This document shows positions 38,901-50,700 of a stretch of 64,000 nucleotides of DNA, in pieces. The number at the start of each line of letters is the position of its first letter. Position 1 is the first letter of the stretch. Origin of the DNA: Rostratula benghalensis (lineage: Eukaryota > Chordata > Aves > Charadriiformes > Rostratulidae). A model generated the notes under the pieces. The model worked only from the letters and a program-made list of their open reading frames with translations. It was not told the DNA's origin and searched no databases. The stretch covers positions 566,788 to 630,787 of the forward strand of contig VXAI01000273.1 of the NCBI GenBank assembly GCA_013399305.1, written 5' to 3'. Made by a program: the position numbers and the translations under genes.

Positions 38901-39241
38901 TTGACAACAGGGCATTAAGGGTCAACTCAGACCAGCCCAAGTGAGCCAGACACTGCACAGGTTCAGTACAAAATCAGTAGAAACAGTAACCAGCAGTAAT
39001 AGTAACCAGAAACTAATCAGTAGAAACAGTAGAAACTCCCTGCCCAAATAGTTTATGGCACAATTATAGGAGAAATGCACAAGAGAAGCAGTGTATCACA
39101 CAGAGTAAAGACGGTTGTCAGCCTCATGGTATGGGCATGATTATTTCGGGTAGATTATGTCAAAAAACTTTCTTCTGGGAAGCTAGGCATAAAGCCATGA
39201 AAATAAGAGAAGGAAGAGGGACTGTGTAGACTACACCCATG

Positions 39242-39265
39242 AAAAAAAAAAAAAAAAAAAAAAAA
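39242..39265. repeat. Poly-A run (24)
   Basis: Uninterrupted A homopolymer with no identifiable retroposed body upstream. Confidence 0.9.
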
Positions 39266-42200
39266 GGGGACAAGGTGTTGTGATGAAGCAGCTGGTCGGG
39301 ACAGGCCAAAACTCAGTCTAATCAAAGGGGTTCTCTGAAAGTTCTCCCATTTCTGCTCCTGAAATTTTCCTGCTGCTGTTTGCAGGTTGGGATCTGACTG
39401 TGACCTGATCTCTTAAATTCTAGTTTCTCACAGGCGCTGAGACAAAAGTTACAGTTCACCCAAGCTGAAGAGAGCAATTAACACCTAGCAGAAATTGGCT
39501 GAAAGTACAAATACAGGGTATCTAATGCTAGATCATCCAAAGTTCATTCTGAAATACTGCTACAGTTACATTTCCAATAAGATACAGCAGCACTGTATGC
39601 AAACAGATTGAGCTGCAGCGTATTGGAATCAATGGAAATTTTTCAACAACTGTGATGAAGGTGTTTGGTGCCCTAAGGAAAAGATAAGGCTTTTAAATAG
39701 TAGCGTTGTTGCTATGATCTAAATAAAGAACATTAGGCTAACTGGAATGTAAAAATATAAATCTGGAAAATACAAAATAGTTTTCTATAAATTATTTTGA
39801 GGTGACATACATTATCCTCATATCCCATCCAAACCAACCATATGTTCTGTGTACAAAGGAATATTATAATTCAGTTATTTTGGATTTAGAGAGTATAGTA
39901 GAAATAAAGAGAAAAATTGTTACAATTTCAATTTCTAGCTTCTCTGAAAAACAAGTTCTTTTGCTTACTTAGAAATCATCTGCTTCTCACAGACATTGAC
40001 TTTTATCTCCTAATATTAACAGAGTTATCATCAAAAATCACTATTCTGCCTGAGCTGCAGAATACATTTTTTTCAGTGCTGAACTAGGCTCTAGTCCTAG
40101 ACCTAGCCTTCCACAATTCTCCCCAGGAAACTGGGCAGTCTGACACAATGACCCTAAGAATGGGGGTACTTCCCTACACTCACCACCAGTGAGTTAAGCT
40201 CACGTGTTTTTCAGCATCCAGCCCCAGAAAACCATCATTCCCTGATAATAAAGTGCCACCATGAGAGCCTGGGCTGCTGAGTTAAATATACTCTCTCATT
40301 CCTCTAGGTTGCCTCAAGGGATTATTAATCACAGCTACATGAGACTTTGAAATGTACTCGATTCGCTGACGAGAAAACCAGAAAGTGTATCAGTGTTTTA
40401 CCTATTCACATAAGGATCTCTGTGTGGAATAAACAAATGAATTTTGCAAAGGACAGAAGACAAAGAGTATCAGCTCCAGGAATCAGCCAGGATGAGTGTG
40501 TCTTTGCATAACGGTTAGAGAGCTGCACAGTTTGTAAAGATTTAGATGAGGCAGAAGATTTCAAGCATTTTGGGGGGGCTGACTTTTTAACTGAAGATAT
40601 ATTTGCATTCTGAGAACTGTTTGGTGCTACATCATTCTTACTTTCCCTTTCAAATCAAACTATGACTAAGTCTTCAGGCCTTATTCTCGTTCTAGTTTTA
40701 GCATGGACTTCAAGTGTAAGAGCACACAAAGGTCCTTACTTAAGAAGCTACACTATGACACCAACAAGTATTTTGACTGTTTTAGCAGATAGGACTCTCA
40801 AAACACATTGATAGAGGCGATATGCTCCGAGAAAAGTTTTCCTCCTGAAAGCGTGATAAGAACAGGTATTAGCCAGCAGGCAGCCAGAAAACATGGGGTC
40901 CCTTTGGGATCATTTACATGGCCTCAGAAGAGGCACAATTAATGATGTCCATGAGAACTGACTAAAGATGCAAGACATAAGTGTACCCTCATTAGAGTAA
41001 AAATGCAGATTGAAGACAAAGTAGGGTATGAAACAAGTCACCTCTGGCTTTATCCAGGTAACTGGACTCACATGATGACAGGCATATTGTAGCTCTAAGT
41101 ACACTTCATACAAAATGGTTTGTTGTCTGTAAATATATCAATGAAAGGGAAAGTAAATATGTGAAGAGCAAAACGCAAGATGGAAAAAGTGAGATAAATG
41201 TTGTTAGATTCAGGGGAAAAAAGCTATAAGCAAAGCTCTTTGATTTGCACTGTTTTCCAGCCCATAAAACCCTAATATCTGCCAGCATTTCATTAAAAGC
41301 TTATAAACTACCCAGCCTGCTTGCTGCTGTATAAATGTACTGCTAAACATCATTGTTGATGTTGCAGACCCGGTATTCTGCAATGTTTCAAAGAAACCTT
41401 ACACGTGTATAAAACTCAAGACACATTACTGAAAGAAGTGTGGATTACAAATATAGCACCTTAAACTAATTAATATTAATCATTCAGTAGCAGTAGGTTT
41501 CTCTCAGCAGAGATGTTCATAGTAACACAATACAGGAAATTGCAAGTATCTCAGAGAAACTTATTCAGCTCTTTAAGAAACAAATGCTGTGGATAAAGGG
41601 TTTAAGAGAAAACTTCTACCATTTTGTGAACTGAGAAAAAGAAGTAGAAGGCATGACTTTTCACAGAGGATTGAGAGTTGAATGTGTTTGATGATGTCGT
41701 GATAGCCTAATGGCAAAATCTGTAAATGTTAATCCAAGTGATACAAAAATCTAACAACACTCAGACTGACCAGATCAACAACTGTTTTGAATGAACACAC
41801 AGACTATTCTCAGCATCAAAATCTAAGACCCCAGCCCTCTAAGGACAAGTAATCACAATATCTTCCCTTTTCCACAAAAAGTCATATTGGATCAATCAAA
41901 TGTTTATTGTTATTACCAATGTTCCTGAACCAAGTCTAGAGGAATGAGGACATTCTTGATTTCCCATCTTTCATAAGATCACTGCTTTTCAGAGCTTGCT
42001 CATACTTGAACCCTAAACACAGGGCAAAACTAAAATGTTTGAATGGCCAGAACCCATTTTTCCTGAGGCAAACTTTCCCAATGTCTGGAGGCTTTCAGAT
42101 GAATGACCATGTATGCACTTGGCCCGTTCTGCATTGCTCTTATTGTAGCTTTTCTCACAGAAGCAGCTCCAAATTGCCCTGACAAGAGAACATATAGATT

Positions 42201-42579
42201 AATTTCCCAAGTCCCTCAAAGAACTTCATGTTCCTCTGCCACTGAGATCAAACAGCAAGCTACAGTATTACAACACTGATGGGATGGATGAGCAACTACC
42301 TATTATTCACGCAAATGACTTGTCTCTTAACTAGCAGCACCCTCCAATACCACGGGGATCAAGAAGGTAAAACTTCAGCATCCCAGCACTGCCTCAACTC
42401 TGGAATAATATTAGAAACAATATTATAGACATAGGAATCAGGGACAGGACCACTACAAGACTGAAACACAAAAAAGAGCCCTATCAGAATCCGAACTGTT
42501 GCACATATATGAAATTCCTGAATATGATTATAAAAACTTTGTTTCACAGGTATACACTTAACACAAAACAAAACACTCA

Positions 42580-42650
42580 CAAAAATCCCCCCCAAACAAA
42601 AAAGCCCCAACACCCCCCCAAAACAAAAAGCAAAAAAAAAAAAAAAAAAA
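42580..42650. repeat. C/A-rich low complexity plus poly-A
   Basis: Alternating C runs and A runs (CCCCCCC, AAACAAAAAA, CACCCCCCC) end in 19 consecutive A at 42632-42650. Simple low-complexity DNA. Confidence 0.85.
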
Positions 42651-43051
42651 GCAGCATCGCATCTCACATAGTCCCTAAATGCAAACACAGTTGGTATGGT
42701 CAGCAGAACAATTTTCAAGCTGCCACATGCATATGACAGCTCTCACCAAAACAGCATTGAAGGACTTGCTCAGCTGGGGACAGACAAACACATCTAGAGG
42801 ACAGTCTGTCCAGGCCTAAAGCAAAGGGCAGCTCACAAGACCGAAGTGAAAAGGGTTCATTAGTGATTTGCCCTATTTAATCTGAGATACTAGTATAGAC
42901 TCTGCCTAGACTTAACAAACCAACATATTTGACTGTTTGTTTGAAATCTCCGTCACCAGTGGTTCCTGGAAAAACCACCTCGAGCCCTGCACAGCTCGTA
43001 GTCAGACTTTGCAGAAGGCAGAAACCAGCAAACGTGGAAGTCTCTGACACC

Positions 43052-43053
<2 letters not shown>

Positions 43054-43103
<50 letters not shown>
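43054..43103. repeat. Poly-T run (50)
   Basis: Fifty consecutive T, unusually long, about 800 bases before the RCN1 CpG island. No retrotransposon body is visible on the side where it would be expected (to the right, for a minus-strand insertion). Confidence 0.95.
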
Positions 43104-43899
43104 CTGTCATTACAGCCAAGCACAGTTCGGCTACACGGGAGGTTTAGGTCAAAAGGGTGCCTACCAGGGTAACAGCAGTGGAAGGGAGGCTGCTGTTGGG
43201 TTTGGCACCTTGCGTGTTGGTGCTAGGGGTACAGCCAAAGGCCACGTTGTAAATATGGTTTATACACCCCGTGGACTGAGCTGACAAATCAGGCGTTGCA
43301 GTTTGAAACTAGTCGTACTCTCACGTTCAAAGTATCGATGGGCAGAAAAGTCCCCGTGGTGGTGCCGACCTGCACGGTTTGGTAATACAGTTTTAAAATA
43401 TGACCTCTTAGCAACAGGATCATTAACGTGTAACATGTTGCATACAATAACAATCCTCCCTAGTAGTGAACTAAGGACATAACACAGGAAAAGGCAACAT
43501 AATGGATGGAAACTTCAATTATCTCCCTCTTGAGTCTCTAAACCTATAGCAAAATAAATTGTAATTTAAGGGAAAAAAAACAACACTTTTTTCTATGCTA
43601 AACGATTTGGGCTTTCTTTCTCCTACACTTTTTCAGGCTTCTGAATTTGCTTCCCTTACAGTGAAAGTGACTCTGTTATGGCAAATATCCTCCCAGAGTG
43701 CTGTCAACATTTTTCCCCTTACTTTTTGGGGGGGTATCAGCTTGCTCTAACACTCACGGCAGAGATAAGGTTTTGTTGGGTTTTTTGAGATTGGTGTTGT
43801 TGGTTTTTTTCAAGTTACAGCCTTACTGTTACTTGCCCCGAGAAGGAATAATACTTTTGTCCTTCCCAACCGACTTAGAACGACAGCAGAAACCATCCA

Positions 43900-44720
43900 C
43901 CTGATGCTGTGGGTGAGCGCGCCACACAGAACAGCAGAGAAACGGACCCGATCCGCGGTACTTTGCGCCGAGGCGGTTATTCCAGCGGCGGAAGCCCAGC
44001 GCGCCGTGAGGAGAAACGAGCGGCTGGGATTTGCCGCAGGGAAATCGCCGTGGTTTCTCCACAGAACGGCCCGCGCGCCGGCGGCGGTTGGGCGGCTCGC
44101 GCCGCTCTGCAGACGTGGCGCCGGGCCGGGCCGCCGCGCGCTGCCGGCGGCCGCTGCCCAATCGCGTCCCGCCTGCGGCCGGCCGGGGGAGGAGCAGGGG
44201 CGGAGGGGCGCGGCGGGGGCAGCGGAGAGGTGCGGGCCCGCCGCTGCGGCGGGACTGTGGGTGCGCGGCGGGGCATGGGGAGCGGCGGCGGGGCCGGCTG
44301 GCGTTTGGCGCTGGCGCTTCTGGTGTTGCCGGGCGGGCTGGGCAAACCGACGGCGCGGCAGGAGCGGGCCCGACCCGGCGCCGCGCAGCATGAGGACCGC
44401 CCGGGCTTCCAGTACGACCACGAGGCCTTCTTGGGCAAGGAGGAGGCGCGGAGCTTCGACCAGCTCAGCCCGGAGGAGAGCCGGGAGAGACTAGGGTAAG
44501 AAGCGCGGGCGGTCCTCCCCTTTCCGCCATCCTTCTTTCGGTCGCGACAGCGCGGCGGCCTGCGGAAACGTGGCAGGGGGAGGGCCTGACGGGGCGGCCC
44601 TGGCGGGGGCGGCCCGAGAGGGGAGGCGGTGTGGGGCTGCCTGTGTGTGTAACCGAGGGGGCGGCGGGGGACTTGGCTGAAGGAAGGGAGAGCGGCTGAA
44701 GGGAGCTAGGCGCTGCCAAC
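43900..44720 (+). promoter_or_regulatory. RCN1: RCN1 CpG-island promoter
   Basis: Very GC- and CpG-rich sequence surrounds the RCN1 first exon and start of intron 1, with no TATA box evident. It contains CCAAT at 44158-44162, a GC box GGGGCGG at 44197-44203, and ACGTGG at 44113-44118, which is part of an ATF6/UPRE-like site and would suit an ER-resident chaperone-type protein. The exact start site cannot be read from sequence; a point between about 44165 and 44260 is plausible. Long overlapping open frames here on both strands reflect GC bias, not genes. Confidence 0.85.
44275..44495 (+). CDS. RCN1: RCN1 exon 1 (coding part)
   Basis: Encodes residues 1-73 and two bases of codon 74: signal peptide, short basic propeptide-like stretch, then [20 protein letters not shown], typical of the CREC N-terminal region. 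The donor is CTAGG|GTAAG. The frame is open upstream to 43909 without a stop, but that stretch is GC-rich leader sequence with no signal-peptide character. Confidence 0.95.
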
Positions 44721-47700
44721 CTTGCTGCGGCTCCCCGGCAACCCCGTCCCACGTACCTCGGTAGAGCCGGTGATGCGTCCTCGGTTACGCCTCTTTCAGA
44801 GCCCACCGATTTTGCAAACGAGCAACCAGCAGTTCATCACTTGTGCGTTTCTCTTCGGCCTTGCCTGGCCCCACAGCAATAAGCCTCGGGGAGGAGCTGC
44901 GGTGTGTGGTGCTGTGCCCGGTGTTGGAAAGACCTCACCCGCTGCCGAGGGCATTGCTGCTGCAGCTCCTTACCTCTGGGTCGCTTGCCTGGACCATAGT
45001 AGTTTGCTTCAAGTTGACGTCGTACCTTCTTCACAGCTCCCTTTACAAGTCCACTTGAAGCCAGCATCCCAGAGCTCTTACACGTGTGATAGCGCTGCCC
45101 ACTGTCTTGCAGCATTGTTCTTGGTTCCATGCTATTCTTTACACCATGCAACAGTCGCCTTATTTTGAAGGGACTGGAGATGGGTGAAAAGGAGGGCAGT
45201 GGGGCTGCAGTCCTCTGAACCTTCTTCTCGCCATTTGTAATGGGCCTGCCATATTCAGAGAACGTAGAAGATGGTTACAGATCCTCACAACATAAATGTT
45301 TCTGTTCTTCATACAGGCCAAGGCCAGAGTTTATCAACATAAGTTGTACTCACATCAGGCACAGAGGGGAAGCCACCTTCTTTCACCACTTCATAGCAGT
45401 GATTTCCTTGCTCCAACTTTATTTCATCACCAGATGCTTTTGCAGACAGGCAGCTTAAATCTCTGTAATAGTAGGTTGAATGTACCTGTTGCATGGACTT
45501 CTACCTTCTTTACTAGGAGGTGGGAAACTAATACTGACTGTAATTCCACCTAAATTGAAGGGAGACAGTAAGCTTTCAGGTTTTACACACTTGAGCACGT
45601 AAATTCCTGTGCATGAGCTAGCATTTTGTGTCTCTTAGCATGTTCCTTGAATTCTTGCTATATTCAGGAATTAATTACTTAAAATAATGGCACTAAGGCT
45701 TCTCAGACTGCCCAATGTACATTAGTTCTACTACAAAACTTGGAATGATCCTGAGCCATTTTACAGGTAATTTACAGTACAAGAAGTGAGGTCCACAGTC
45801 CATACAATGGCTTCTTACCCATGGGAGCCTGTAGGCTAGACCTTTTTTTGTCCCCATCTTCAACTGGGAAGTGGAACGCAATAGTGCACGTGGCTGTCAT
45901 GGACCTATAAAAGCCAAAGTGCAGGTGAAGAGGCGTGAAACATTTTCTGGTAAACAGTCCTGACTTATTTTGTGTTAAAAATACCAAAGAGCTGCTCCCA
46001 GAATTGAGTATTGTAACTAATAGATTTAACAATGGAAAAAAATAATAGGTAAACAAAATATAATTCATTGTCGGGCAAATCTGTTGACAAATACAGTCTA
46101 TCATACAGTGAAAGGGACTCATTGCACTCAATTCCCCACGAGATTGATACAAAAGAGAAAAGGGGTTTTGGTCAGTTAATTCATACTTTCCTACTTCAGG
46201 AAGCAAATTCAGCAGCCCCTTTCCGCCCCTGTAGCTCAGAAATAGCATGTTCATAAATTGTCTGATACTATCAGACAAGATTGCTGGAAATTCAGTAGAA
46301 GCTGCTGCTATTTGACTCTACTTCCCACTTCCATAACTAAAGCTTAGGAGAAGATACTGTTTCAGTAGTTGAGCAGTTCCAGTTGTCCAGGGTTGATTTC
46401 TTTGTGGAAAACCAAAATCATAGAATCATAGTATGGTTAGAGTTGGATGTGACCTTGAAGATCATTAAGTTCCAACCCCCCTGACATGGGCAAGGACACC
46501 TCCCACCAGACCAGGTTGCTCAAAGCCCCATCCAGCCTGGCCTTAAACACTTCCAGGAATGGGGCATCCACAACTTCTCTGGGCAACCTGTTCCAGTGTC
46601 TCACCACCCTCACAGTAAAGAATTTCTTTCTAGTATCAAATCTAAATCTCCCCTCTTCTAACTTAAAGCTGTTAGCCCTTGTCCTGTCATTACACTTTCT
46701 GACAAAGAGTCCCTTCAAAATGTTGAATTGCAAAGAACTTTTGCCTGTCTCTTTTGGTTACCTGGAGCTTTAGGGACCTCTCCATTAGAATCTGTAGTCA
46801 GAATTTAGACAATCAATTTGTGCTTTTACCCCTCCTTACAAATGATATATAACTGGTCCATAGGCATGGAGGTTGAGCCTATGGGGAATGGTCGATTCCC
46901 ATTATCCCAAAGTGACCACTGGGTGATCATCAAACTAAGTGCAGTACAACTAGGGACAGTTTGCTCCTGTGCCTCTAGAGCAGTGATCCAAGGGTTAAAA
47001 CAGCTGATGTGCCTAAAGCCAGTCTGGATGTGCAGAAAAAAACGTGGTGCTAACTGCCCCAGTTCCAAGAGCAGGGTACATAGTTTCCCACAGGCCAGTG
47101 CCCAGAATATAATAAGATTACCAACAAATTGTGGGATTAAAGCTGCATTCTTAGTTTAGATAAAGGTTTTTATCATCTGGTCTACCTCTGTAGCTGGGAC
47201 TGAAGCCAGTTTTACAAGCTGAAACCCAAACTGGTAGAGTTTAGTGATTACAGGCATGCCTTGAGATATTAATTGCAGAGAACCGAAATGGTACAGGAGA
47301 GCATTGCCTTTTTTTTTTTTTTTTAATGTAGTTTTTCAGGTTTTTATCTGCAGCTGTGTGCAGAACTTTTCAAATATGGAAGCTTCTTTCAACAGGACTT
47401 GAGGTAGCAGTTTTACACAGGACAATAGGTGATAGCCCAGCTGCCAGCAAGGACTGGAGACCTGCTGCAGACTGGCTATTGCTTTAACGAGTAACAGGCA
47501 TTCCTGGCAAGACACTGCTTTTTTCCTGGGAAAGAAAGAAAAGAAACAGAAGTGGAGGAACATGAATGGAAGGGAAGACTGTAAACGGTCTACATGCCCA
47601 GTATTACAGAGTCATATAACTCACTCCACCCTAGGATCAGTCTGCTGGAAAGTCACAGCAGAAACTGAAGGTGTCCAGGAAACCCTGGCTTTTTGCCCTG

Positions 47701-50700
47701 ATTGCCTCCAGCAAGCTCCAGTACAGCCTTTTGCCGAGGGTGAAGCCCGTGTCTCCCACTCTGAGCCCAGGCCACTCCCTGTCAACAGTGAAGAACAGGT
47801 CACCCTAAGTTAGTGGTTAAAACCTAAGAAATCCAGGGATTCTGAGGTACTTTCTTCACTAATTAGGATTGCTTGAGTTCCATAATGAATAAAGACTTGA
47901 TATAATCTACAAAATGCAAGAAAGCCTTAGCCAGTAGGGCAGCTTTGTAAGTTTTAGGCACTGTGTTTTTGTAGAAAATCAGGGCCAGACAAAGACTACT
48001 AAAATTGGACTGGTGTGCAGTTCGTTTGTCTGTCAACTCTTAAGGATGCCGGTCTCTTTTTACAGGAAGATTGTGGATAGAATAGATGACAACAAAGATG
48101 GCTATCTCACAACAGAGGAATTGAAAAACTGGATTAAACGGGTACAGAAACGCTATATCTATGAAAATGTGGCCAAAGTTTGGAAAGACTATGATCTAAA
48201 CAAGGACAATAAGATTGCCTGGGAAGAATACAAACAAGCTACATACGGTTATTATCTAGGTAAGACAACATTTTCAGAATGTATACTCAAAGACTACGAG
48301 TCTCATAATCTCAGTCATAATCTTACAGTCACCAGGAGTTTGGTGTCACAGTTAGGACTCTTGAGAACCCCTTTAAATTTTATGGATGCTCGGAGGTCAA
48401 AGGTGGTTCTTAGTATTGCAGCCATTTCCACATGGGTCACCAGCGCACAGAAGGTTTTGTAGAGGGATTATTAAATGTACCAACAAAGCTGAATTAAAGT
48501 CTTCTCCAGTTAATAATATTTTTTTTTTAGCATTAAAAATAGTACTTTAAAGAAAAGTGTATATTGCATAATTAACCAGTACTTGTTAATTCAGTCTCTC
48601 TAAAATTTTAAGAGTCTAGATGCTAAAAATTTAGGCTGGGTGTAAGCTGTAGCAAAGGTCTTGCAGAATAACATGCTTAAGGCTGTGATCAACTACAAAT
48701 GAAAATCCGTAACAAACGAGGCAAAAGAAGTAACTGGGATCTATCACCTATTTAAAAACATATCTGAATCTTCCCCCCTTCACCCCATACATTGCCCTTG
48801 TGTTTTATAAATTAATAAAGGGAAAGGAGGACAAGAAATCACGTAAGCTAAAGGGCAGTCTTGACAGAGCAACAAATTGTTATTAATTGACCATTTATAC
48901 TGGAAATGAGAAGACAGTGTCTACCTACCATAAAGGCCGTTTCTGGAGCAAGTTTCCAGTAGGAGGAATAAGAAGAAAGTCTACTTTAGATTAAAATGGA
49001 GCTTATTACAATTATGGAGGGAAATATTTGACACACAGCTGCTGCAGCAGTATCCCTGGGAGCCCTTCTCAGCTCCTTGTCTTTGCTCTCTGTGATCCAC
49101 AAGATCCAGAAAAAAGCTTCTGCATTGTGGTTTCGTGTTAATGCACACTTCAAATTCCCATCTGTGATACCTGGCCTAATCTTTTTCAACTGTGTTTTTC
49201 TCCCTGCATGTGAATTGTGAAATTGTTATGAGTATTTTTCATGGGAAGTGAGTTAAGTGATCCTATTTAAAAAATTATATCAAATACCATTCGCTGTTGC
49301 TGCTGCACACACTGAAAAAAATCTCATTGTTTTAAACTGAAAATAATTGTTACGTTCCCTGTAGCAGAGACAGAGGCGTAGCAGTTAGTTTCAGTCAGTC
49401 TCCCAGCTCCTGAAATGACTTTTCTTTGGCTTACTTGCTGTTTGCAACCAAAAAGTTCTGTAGATCATACCGATTCCTAAGAAAAATATTTTAATGAATT
49501 CTACCCTAAATACTGCCTAAGCAGAGCTTGTAAAAGCAGATTAAAAAAAAAACAACAGAACAAAACTGTGAAGAATAATATACAATACTGCAAAATCCAT
49601 TGTCCTGGATTCCAACAGATCACCTTTTAAAAAAAAAAAAATAAAAAAAAAAATCAAGCCAAGTGTTTGACCTCTGGATTTAAATCTTCAAAGGAAAGAG
49701 AAGTTCCATTTTAACACAGCAACTATTCTGGCAATAACCTGTAGTATTTCTAGACTCTAACAACAAATTGGGGTACTTGTGGTAATGTTTTAAGAGGAAC
49801 ATAATTTTGAGATAGTCTTGATCAATTTGCAGAAAATCCAGAAGAATTCCAAGATGCAACTGATCAGCACAGTTTTAAAAAAATGCTGCCCAGAGATGAA
49901 AGACGATTCAAAACTGCAGATCTGGATGGAGACTTAGCTGCCACTCGTGAAGAATTCACTGCTTTCCTTCACCCAGAGGAGTTTGAACACATGAAAAACA
50001 TCGTTGTCTTAGTAAGCAGAGCAAAACCTGTTACAATATTTTTACTTTTTTTTTTAAATGAACTTTGAAATGCTTCTCTAACATTTCTATGTAGGGTTTA
50101 GAAAGAGACACAAATATAATTGCTAATTTTTCACAAAATTCACTTGCTTTAGAGCTCTCAGTATTAGAGATACTTGTTAAACACACTTAGTTTCTAAATG
50201 GAATCAAGAAACAGTGTTGGGCCACAGACTTACTCCAAAATAGAAAGAAAGGTGTGCAGACATGCAGCAGCTTGTATCTGCCCCTAACTTACAACTTCAT
50301 CATGGGGTCCAATTAATTTTCAACTTGAAAGTGTATTTGTATATTCATTGTAAAAATCAGGGAGGGGATATTTGCCTGCGTACAAGGACAACTCACGGCC
50401 TCAAAATGTGAAATGATGGAAGAGGTGAGTAGCCAGAGTTCTCCTTCCTCTCTCGATTACCTTGATGCAAAACTATTTTCCAGGAAACCTTAGAAGACAT
50501 AGACAAAAACGAGGACGGTTTTGTGGATCAAGATGAGTACATTGGTAAGTGTTGAGAATTGTTTCTAGTATAATCTTCAGTCCGTTTGTCCACCTTCTTT
50601 CAGATTTGTAGCAGTAGTAACAACCCAACAGTAGTAACAGTAACAGTCTTTTCTGTGCTCCCCTTAACTGTTTTAACCCAGCCATCCAGCCCAGAAAGTT

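Larger units (their letters stand above)
38901..43053. other. Intergenic with simple repeats
   Basis: No gene recognised. It holds short degenerate AGTAACCAG/CAGTAGAAAC repeats at about 38975-39035, A24 at 39242-39265, and a C/A-rich low-complexity stretch with A19 at 42580-42650. Confidence 0.6.
44496..48065 (+). other. RCN1: RCN1 intron 1
   Basis: 3.57 kb, GT-AG. It begins within the CpG island, carries a minus-strand CR1 fragment (46415-46722) and a perfect 21-base hairpin (46258-46278), and has a T run at about 47311-47324. Open frames inside have no splice support and no domain. Confidence 0.9.

Noticed and set aside
38443..38958. 171-codon minus-strand open frame
   Set aside because: No recognisable domain, no splice or promoter context, and biased composition. 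It overlaps a block better explained as regulatory DNA.
44113..44162. Possible ER stress response element (CCAAT-N9-CCACG)
   Set aside because: CCAAT and ACGTGG are both present but about 40 bases apart, so the defined ERSE spacing is not met.
43810..44421. 203-codon minus-strand frame over the RCN1 CpG island
   Set aside because: Long frames on both strands are expected in GC-rich DNA. The peptide is Ala/Pro/Arg-rich low complexity and antisense to the real exon 1.
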